A model generated the notes under the pieces. It saw only the letters and a list, made by a program, of their open reading frames with translations, was not told the DNA's origin and ran no database searches. 39,718 nucleotides of DNA from Planctomycetia bacterium (lineage in GTDB: Bacteria > Planctomycetota > UBA8108 > SXIK01), in assembly GCA_005772855.1 (NCBI GenBank), contig SXIK01000038.1, positions 1 to 39,718 of the forward strand, given 5' to 3'. The stretch's first letter is position 1; each line of letters starts with the position of its first letter. This document shows, in pieces, positions 34,390 through 39,718 of the stretch. A program made the position numbers and the translations under genes.

Positions 34390-34776
34390 CGATCGAAGCG
34401 AGTTTTCGCCTTTATCCTCTTTCTCTTCACGCTGTCGGACTCGAAGGGCAATGACCGCCTTCCCCTTATCACGATCCCGGCGGGGTAGCCGGGGACAGGC
34501 CCCATTGACGGTGTAAAAAGAGATTGCAGTCGCCTTTCTGGCCGCTCGGCGTGCCCCGCTCCACACGGCTGCCGGATGGCTGAAGCGAAGCCCTCGTCCG
34601 GTCACAGTGGCCGTGGGCTGGGACGATGGGTTGACCACACTCCGCAGCAGGATCACACGACTCGAGAAGCGCAGCAAGCGCCCCCGCGGCATCCTGCGGA
34701 TCCCGCTCGAATACCCCTCGCGCAACAGACGTCCACGAGGAGTGGGCCCTGGTGGGATGAGGTTTGCGAAGAGCCC
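34390..34776. other. Non-coding or degenerate region
   Basis: About 390 bases with no gene I can support. A plus-strand frame from about 34514 to 34788 lacks a good start and a recognisable family. GGGGACAGGCCCC near 34488 can form a small hairpin of the type seen in REP-like elements, but there is only one copy. The region joins directly to the MAT fragment. Confidence 0.4.
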
Positions 34777-34953
34777 ATGCAGCACCTAAAAGTTCGAGCC
34801 ATACAAATCCACTTTGAAGAGCTGCAAGGCGTCGGGGTGGGCGATCGTGCGACGGAGATCGCGGAGCGGAAGGGAATGGGACACACGGACACCATCTGCG
34901 ACCAAGCCATGGAGCAAGTGTCCGTGGCTCCGACCGGGCCACCTCGGGGTTGA
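34777..34953 (+). pseudogene. N-terminal fragment of an archaeal-type methionine adenosyltransferase
   Basis: The 58-codon frame contains RATEIAERKGMGHTDTICDQ followed by AMEQVSVA. This matches the N-terminus of archaeal-type S-adenosylmethionine synthetases, where the consensus is close to TEIVERKG-GHPD-ICD-IAE-VS-A at the same distance (about 25 residues) from the start. The Pro after the conserved His is changed to Thr. The frame stops soon after, and the expected HHN-D-K and FGGG segments are absent in all three plus frames downstream. I therefore read it as a truncated, decaying gene rather than an active enzyme. Confidence 0.6.
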
Positions 34954-35402
34954 GACTCACGCCCGCAGAACTCCAACGCCTGCCAACCTTCTGTGAAGAG
35001 CTGGCCGCAGGGTCGCACCCCCGGTGTGCTGAGTTCGACTTTCGCCTGTTTTCTTGCCACTGCGCAAGGGTAGCGGCCAGGTATTGGCGGGGGTAACCCA
35101 ATGGGCACACGCACAGGAGAAGTCTGACTTCAAAGGTCAACTTCCCTGCCGAGCAGGTTCATTCGGAAGCTCCCTACATTCTCGGGGGACCGAGGGCGGT
35201 CCGCATTCGAGGGTCTTGGTGGAGACACCGGACTGGCGTTTCGTCGCGTCGCCCACTTGAGCTTCTCGACAAAGCCCAAGTTTTCGGTTTCGCTCTCGCC
35301 ACTCGAGAGGACGATGCACAGGTCTCGATCCCTCAGACCTTCGAGCCAGTTGCCAAGTCGGTCTGCAGTTCGCGCAAGAAACTTGAAAGGCGTCGTGAGG
35401 GA
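34954..35402. other. Degenerate region between the MAT fragment and the EF-G-like gene
   Basis: About 450 bases with no intact gene. On the minus strand, 35136-35410 is open and reads like protein (FKFLARTADRLGNWLEGLRD, RDLCIVLSSGESETENLGFV), but it has no ordinary start codon before its first 45 residues and enters the EF-G-like stop region in another frame. On the plus strand 34954-35095 another coding-like stretch (TPAELQRLPTFCEELAAG) ends without context. Both may be gene remnants. Confidence 0.4.
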
Positions 35403-35473
35403 CTGCCCGGCTAGTCCTCCTTCTCCATCTCGTGCTTCGCCGCCTCGACCAGCTTCTGCTGGAGACTGACAGG
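35403..35473 (-). repeat. Parent copy of the EF-G-tail repeat
   Basis: The last 20 codons of the EF-G-like gene plus a few bases beyond its stop are shared with 32923-32997, with about 87 % identity over 62 bases and one gap. Orientation is the same in both places. Confidence 0.6.
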
Positions 35474-37447
35474 AACAATCTCGTAATGGGATGTCTCAAT
35501 CGAATACGTGCCCTGGCCCCCCGTCATCGAACCGAGGCTGCTCGCGTAGTCCGTGATCTCGGAAAGAGGCACTTGAGCCCTGAGCGTCTCTAGTGTGCCG
35601 GTGGAGTCAGCGCCGACGACACGAGCCCTGCGTCGGTTCAAATCGCCCTGAATATCCCCCATGCGCTCGATGGGAAACGTCACCTCGAGATTGACGATCG
35701 GCTCGAGCAAGACGGGCTTCGCTTGCCGCATGGCCAGTTTGAAGGCGTCTCGCCCGGCCTTTTGAAATGCCACGTCCTTCGAGTCGACGGGGTGCTCCTT
35801 GCCGTCGTAGATCTCGACCTTCAGGTCGACGACCGGATAGCCAGCGATCACTCCACGCTCCATCACCGTACGAATCCCCTTCTCCGCCGAAGCGACATAG
35901 CTGGCGCTGATGGATCCTCCAAAGACCTTGTTGTGGAATTCGATGCCTTTCCCACGTTCGAGGGGCTCGACGCGCAGCCAAACCTCCGCGAACTCACCCG
36001 CTCCCCCCGACTGTTTCTTGTGCCGGTAGTGGTCGTCACCTCGAGCCGATATCGTCTCGAGGTAGAGCGTCTTTGGCTCCCTGGTGATAACCTCAACTCC
36101 GAATCGTGTCTTCAGACGATCCCACAGAACGCCCAGGTGAAGCTGGCTCACGCCAGCCACGACCATCTCGTGCGTGCGGGAATTTCGCGTCGCGCGGACC
36201 ATGACGTCCTCGTCGATCACTTTGACGATGCTCTCTGCAAACTTCTTCTCGTCCGCCTTGTTCTTCGGTTCGACGGCCCGGGCAAACATGGGCGTCGGAA
36301 GCGGCAAGTGGTCGATGACCATCTTCTTGTCGGAGCACAGAGTATCGAAAGTTTTCAGCCCCTCCAGCTTCGCGATGGCGACAAAATCGCCAGCGCTCAC
36401 CGATTCCACGGTCTCTTGCTCCCTCCCTTGCATCCGGACTAGCTTGTGTACTTTCTCGAGCTTGCCCGTGTGGGGATGGAGGAAATTTTCGTTGTGCGAA
36501 ATCGTTCCTGAGAAGACCCGCACGAAGGATAGCTTGCCGACGTAGGAATCGCTTACGACCCGAAAAACATGAGCACAGAAGGGGTCCTCGAGACCCGTGG
36601 TCAGCGGAACCTTCTCCCCATTTTGAGCGACCGGGGAGTGCATCATTCGTCCCCGCGACGCGGTGACTGGAGGCGCATAGGCTCTCAACGCCTCCGAAAG
36701 CTCCAGGACCCCGATATCCGTCTCGCCGCTAGTGAACAGAACAGGAAAAACTGAACGGGTTGCAACGGCAATCTTTACCTGTTCACGTACCTCCTCGTCC
36801 GTCAGTGTCTCGCCTCCCAGGTACCGAACCATGAGGGCCTCATCGGTTTCAATCACACTCTCGAGGAATCGGTCTGAGGCGGCCCTTGCGGCTGAAGATG
36901 GGGCCGGATTTCCAAGTGTGAGCTCCACTTGTGTGAACTTGGAGCCGTTCCCGCTCGAGAGTGTCAGCGGGAGACACCGGGAGCCAAGCTCCCCTGCGAT
37001 CTGCGCAAAGATGGTCTCGCTGCGAGCCTGATCACGATCGCAACGGTTCACCACGATGAAGCAAGGAATCTTCGCCTCTTCCAGGATCTGCCAAATCTTT
37101 CTGGTATTCGGACGCACGCCCTCATCGGCGTCCACTACCAGCACGGCACTCTCGACGACCGGAAGAGCGCAGTAGACCTGCCCGATGAAGTCTCGGTAGC
37201 CCGGCGTGTCGAGGAGGTTGAGGGTCGTCCCCTTGACGTCGGCATGCACCCAGGTCAAGTCGATTGAGTGCTTGTGCGCTTTCTCCTGCGTATCGTAATC
37301 ACTAACCGTCGTTCCGTCCTCGATCCGACCCTTTCGCGAGATTGCCTTCAACTTGAAAAGAAGACTCTCAAGAAGAGTCGTCTTGCCGCAGCTTGAATGA
37401 CCACAGAAGGCGACGTTTCGAATCGTCGCCGGAGCTCTGGACGCCAT
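35411..37447 (-). CDS. Elongation factor G-like translational GTPase (EF-G2 type)
   Basis: A 678-residue paralog of EF-G. The GTPase domain has G1 GHSSCGKTT (16-24), G3 DTPGYRDF (80-87) and G4 NRCD (134-137). Tyr84 replaces the His of DTPGH found in true EF-G, a change also seen in EF-G2-like proteins. Domains II to V follow, with QSGGAGEFAEVWLRVEPLER in domain IV and RMGDIQGDLNRRRARVVGAD in domain V. True EF-G has a GRGQF-type loop where this one has QSGGAGEFA. The ATG at 37447 has a perfect GGAGGT at six bases. It is unlikely to be the main EF-G, since no rpsL, rpsG or tuf genes are near. Its role may be specialised or stress-linked translation. Confidence 0.92.
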   Translation of the reverse strand: MASRAPATIRNVAFCGHSSCGKTTLLESLLFKLKAISRKGRIEDGTTVSDYDTQEKAHKHSIDLTWVHADVKGTTLNLLDTPGYRDFIGQVYCALPVVESAVLVVDADEGVRPNTRKIWQILEEAKIPCFIVVNRCDRDQARSETIFAQIAGELGSRCLPLTLSSGNGSKFTQVELTLGNPAPSSAARAASDRFLESVIETDEALMVRYLGGETLTDEEVREQVKIAVATRSVFPVLFTSGETDIGVLELSEALRAYAPPVTASRGRMMHSPVAQNGEKVPLTTGLEDPFCAHVFRVVSDSYVGKLSFVRVFSGTISHNENFLHPHTGKLEKVHKLVRMQGREQETVESVSAGDFVAIAKLEGLKTFDTLCSDKKMVIDHLPLPTPMFARAVEPKNKADEKKFAESIVKVIDEDVMVRATRNSRTHEMVVAGVSQLHLGVLWDRLKTRFGVEVITREPKTLYLETISARGDDHYRHKKQSGGAGEFAEVWLRVEPLERGKGIEFHNKVFGGSISASYVASAEKGIRTVMERGVIAGYPVVDLKVEIYDGKEHPVDSKDVAFQKAGRDAFKLAMRQAKPVLLEPIVNLEVTFPIERMGDIQGDLNRRRARVVGADSTGTLETLRAQVPLSEITDYASSLGSMTGGQGTYSIETSHYEIVPVSLQQKLVEAAKHEMEKED

Positions 37448-38276
37448 GCAATACCTCCGGAGGTGACTTGGAGGAGATGTGTTCTTGAACGGCTATTTGC
37501 CATTCACACCTGATTCTCCGACTTGTTCCAAGCCTATTCTGCCAAAGTCCACAATGTCAGCCAGGCGACGAGGCCCAACCGACACACACTACAATGCTAC
37601 CTGAACTCCGCCCCTCCTACTGGACTCTTTCGACCGCTTCGCAGGTCTTCTTGAGGAGTGGGGCTTGCGGTGGAGGGGATCAAAAGCCATTGTTCTGGCT
37701 TCGAATTGGGCTGTCAACACCTCCAGGCGGTCTCCGGTGCTACCCCACCGGCAGGCTGCTGGACCACCTACGACCCGCTAGGCTTCAGAGTTCACACGAG
37801 GCGGAAACCGAGCTCGGTGTGACGGAAACCAAGTTTGCGTTGGTCGCGACAGGACGGCTCCAACAAGGAACACACTGTTTTCGTTGCACCGGTGCTGTTC
37901 GTTGTTTGCGTTGGTTCCACTGGCGCGTTGCTGGCCTACATCTTGCCCTCCTCCCTCTTGAGGTGGGTATCCGTTCTGCCCGCTGAGGGCGCCTGGACCT
38001 GCCTTCCCGGGAGCCTCCGAGCATACCGAAGCTACGCCCACCGCGAGCGGAGAAGGGCCGGTGGGAGAAGCCTGGCAATGAGAACCACCAGCGTGGTACG
38101 CTCCTGCACTAGACTCCTCGCGGGGGAGGAAGAGTCCCCCCCCGGCGCGCCTGGCGACCGCCCCTCCCCCACCTCGGCTCTCGATAAACACCCGGCGCCG
38201 ACGACGGGGGAACGTTGGCCAGGATGTACCAATCATGACCGCGAGGAGCATAACCTATTACTGGAGGACCCATCGA
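37448..38276. other. Long intergenic region with repeat copy 2
   Basis: About 830 bases between the EF-G-like gene and the YhcH gene, which are transcribed away from each other. Both promoters should lie here, but I see no clear consensus. Open frames on either strand have biased composition. One plus-strand frame near 37875-37970 has a short hydrophobic run (VLFVVCVGSTGALLAYIL) without start signals, which I do not call a gene. The dispersed repeat at 38114-38195 is the only clear structure. Confidence 0.45.
38114..38195. repeat. Dispersed intergenic repeat, copy 2
   Basis: CTCCTCGCGGGGGAGGAAGA onward and the block ending CTCGGCTCTCGATAAACACC match the two blocks of 21344-21485 in the same order and orientation. 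GGGGGA and TCCCCC inside it can pair in a hairpin. It lies about 80 bases upstream of the YhcH gene. Confidence 0.45.
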
Positions 38277-38729
38277 ATGATCGTGGACAAGCTGGACAAT
38301 GCTTCCCTTTACTTCGGACTCGGCGAACGTATCGAAACGGCGCTGCGCTATCTCCAGGGGAATGACTGCACCAAGCTGGGCGTTGGAAAAATCCCACTTC
38401 GGGGTGATCAGATATTCGCTCTTGTTCAGGACAACACCACCAAGCCTCGTGAGCAAGGCGTGTGGGAGGCACATCGAAAATACATCGACGTTCAGTTCGT
38501 CGCCTCTGGCATCGAGGAGATGGGCTACTGCAACGTCAAGAGCCTGACAGTGCAGAAGCCCTATGACGAGACCAACGACTACGCGCTGTTTCAAGGTGTC
38601 GGGAGCTTCGTGACAGTCCCGGCCGGGTATTTCACGATCTTCTTCCCCGAAGACGCGCACGTCCCCGGTTCCGCCGTGCACGACAAACCCGCCGCGGTCA
38701 GAAAGGTCGTCGTGAAGGTTGCACTGTGA
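38277..38729 (+). CDS. YhcH/YjgK/YiaL family protein
   Basis: A 150-residue cytoplasmic cupin-fold protein of the YhcH/YjgK/YiaL (DUF386) family, linked in other bacteria to sialic acid or other sugar catabolism, possibly as an anomerase or sugar-binding enzyme. The family core is visible: WEAHRKYIDVQFVASGIEEM (His and Glu for a metal site), FAIF-like strand YFTIFFPEDAHVPGSAV, and the C-terminal KVVVKVAL. Length is typical (about 150). The ATG at 38277 has GGAGG ten bases upstream. No sugar-catabolic gene is visible nearby. Confidence 0.88.
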   Translation: MIVDKLDNASLYFGLGERIETALRYLQGNDCTKLGVGKIPLRGDQIFALVQDNTTKPREQGVWEAHRKYIDVQFVASGIEEMGYCNVKSLTVQKPYDETNDYALFQGVGSFVTVPAGYFTIFFPEDAHVPGSAVHDKPAAVRKVVVKVAL

Positions 38730-38896
38730 GAAAACTGGCTGGCTGAAGTCCTCGTGAGAGCACCGAAGACCTGGGGCCTTCCGTGGATGCCCGTTCCATC
38801 GCCTATCGGCTCATGCCCGCTCGGTGTGGTTGCCAGGTAACGAGGAGTGTCGTCGCACCCGGGGGAACCTGCGCACCCTCACGGGACAGCTTGCGA

Positions 38897-39718
38897 TTAC
38901 TGGCTTCGAATGAACTGGAGCACCTCATCTTCCATGTTCAGTGGGACGGGTGCCAGTGCGGCCGGATCTTCCGTGGGCGCCTCTCCCGCCTCCGTCTGGA
39001 GGTTGATGTCCGCGAAGCGAGCTCTTCCCTCGCAGGGTCGCAGGCCAAAGAAGACCTCGAACCGCTCGGCCTTCTCTGGTGCCACCGCGATACCGGAGAT
39101 CTTTCGCCAGGAGAAGCTCCCCTGGCACGGGCCTGGCTCGACCATCTGTCCTGCGTCATTCTTCCCGGCGATAAACTGCCGGCTGACATTCTGATCGGTG
39201 AGCGACGAGAAGCGGATCCAGGCAACCACCGTGTCCATCGTCGGCGCCTTCAAGTCCTTCCCGTCCACAAGGACAGAGAAGCTGATCTTGGCTCCCGGAA
39301 CGGTCGGCAAGCTGGGACTCCACCAGCCTCCGGCCTCCGCTTCTGCCGCGGCCGCTCCCTTGCCGGTCGCGGTCAGCCAGACGACCGCCGGAACATCTAG
39401 CTTGAGGCGCGGGCCGCCGTCCCTGAGGAAGGGCCGTCGGCTCCACCGCAGCTCAAATCCCGGCCCCGGGTTGGTCCAGGCCCATGGGCTGGGCTCCGGG
39501 GTCCCTCGGGGCTTGGCGCTGGGCCGCCAAAAGTAAGGAGACTCCTCGTGGTAGGTCTCCATCGGATCGACGTGAATGGCCTTCTGCGCAGGATTGCCCA
39601 CAATGGGCACCGCCAGGTGGGGTGTCGATGAGTGCGGAATACGGATGGTGTAAAGCCCCAAGCCGAAATGCTCCATCCCCACTTCACGCTCCTCGGAACC
39701 TCGCTCGCGGCCCGTCGC
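38897..39718 (-). CDS. Uncharacterised protein with carbohydrate-binding-module-like C-terminus, N-terminus cut by window edge
   Basis: The frame is open from 38897 to the right edge (273 codons seen), so the start may lie outside; a GTG at 39682 is the first internal candidate. I do not recognise the N-terminal part (GLGLYTIRIPHSSTPHLAVP, ETYHEESPYFWRPSAKPRGT). The C-terminal 130 residues resemble a jelly-roll carbohydrate-binding module: AKISFSVLVDGKDLKAP, SWRKISGIAVAPEKAERFEV, GRARFADINLQTE. If that is right the protein is probably exported and binds or processes polysaccharide, but no catalytic motif is visible in the part present. Confidence 0.6.
   Translation of the reverse strand, partial: ATGRERGSEEREVGMEHFGLGLYTIRIPHSSTPHLAVPIVGNPAQKAIHVDPMETYHEESPYFWRPSAKPRGTPEPSPWAWTNPGPGFELRWSRRPFLRDGGPRLKLDVPAVVWLTATGKGAAAAEAEAGGWWSPSLPTVPGAKISFSVLVDGKDLKAPTMDTVVAWIRFSSLTDQNVSRQFIAGKNDAGQMVEPGPCQGSFSWRKISGIAVAPEKAERFEVFFGLRPCEGRARFADINLQTEAGEAPTEDPAALAPVPLNMEDEVLQFIRSQ

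Noticed and set aside
34487-34500. REP/RAYT-type palindrome GGGGACAGGCCCC
   Set aside because: Only one copy in the window and no transposase nearby.
37680-37720. Possible tRNA T-loop (TTCGAAT)
   Set aside because: No cloverleaf stems could be paired around it.
37835-38365. 176-residue plus-strand frame with a hydrophobic run
   Set aside because: It overlaps the start of the well-supported YhcH gene in another frame, includes the dispersed repeat, and has no ribosome site.

Overview
The window is GC-rich (about 60 %) bacterial chromosome. Its proteins suggest a member of the Planctomycetota or a close relative. Several exported proteins end in paired dockerin-like EF-hand repeats of the type common in planctomycete secretomes, GTG/TTG starts are frequent, and the organism has peptidoglycan (meso-DAP MurE) and a WaaG-like glycosyltransferase suggesting lipopolysaccharide. 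This placement is inference; no rRNA or tRNA gene was seen.

Left part (1-7754, minus strand): a compact division/cell-wall operon read mraZ, small unknown gene, rsmH, ftsL, ftsI, murE, murF, mraY. mraY runs off the left edge. Next (8339-13703) come three secreted proteins with C-terminal dockerin-like repeats (cohesin-like/FN3, double cupredoxin, and a large propeller-like protein), plus a small cysteine-cluster/sigma-region-4 protein. 14077-16805 holds an amidase lipoprotein, an RNHCP zinc-ribbon protein and threonine aldolase.

The centre (16890-21339) is the most interesting part: an ECF-like sigma factor, an overlapping anti-sigma factor that carries one dockerin-type EF-hand loop outside the membrane, then two tandem paralogous tetraheme cytochromes with a degenerate 5'-nucleotidase-like N-domain. 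The first paralog is interrupted by a single in-frame TGA at codon 61. That TGA aligns without gaps to a cysteine of the second paralog (CG-TGA versus CGC) and is followed 25 nt later by a perfect 7-bp hairpin with a GUU loop. This fits a bacterial SECIS element, so I read the gene as an intact selenoprotein with a Cys-G-Sec motif.

The right part has thiO, two glycosyltransferases around an archaeal-type phosphoglycerate mutase, and a translationally coupled signalling set (kinase-ATPase-TPR protein of 1,251 aa, GAF/sigma-54 activator, DUF503 protein). After these come a TPR protein, an uncharacterised lipoprotein, a degenerate kilobase with a fragment of archaeal-type methionine adenosyltransferase, an EF-G-like GTPase whose 3' tail is duplicated 2.5 kb away, a YhcH-family protein, and a right-edge fragment of an unknown protein.
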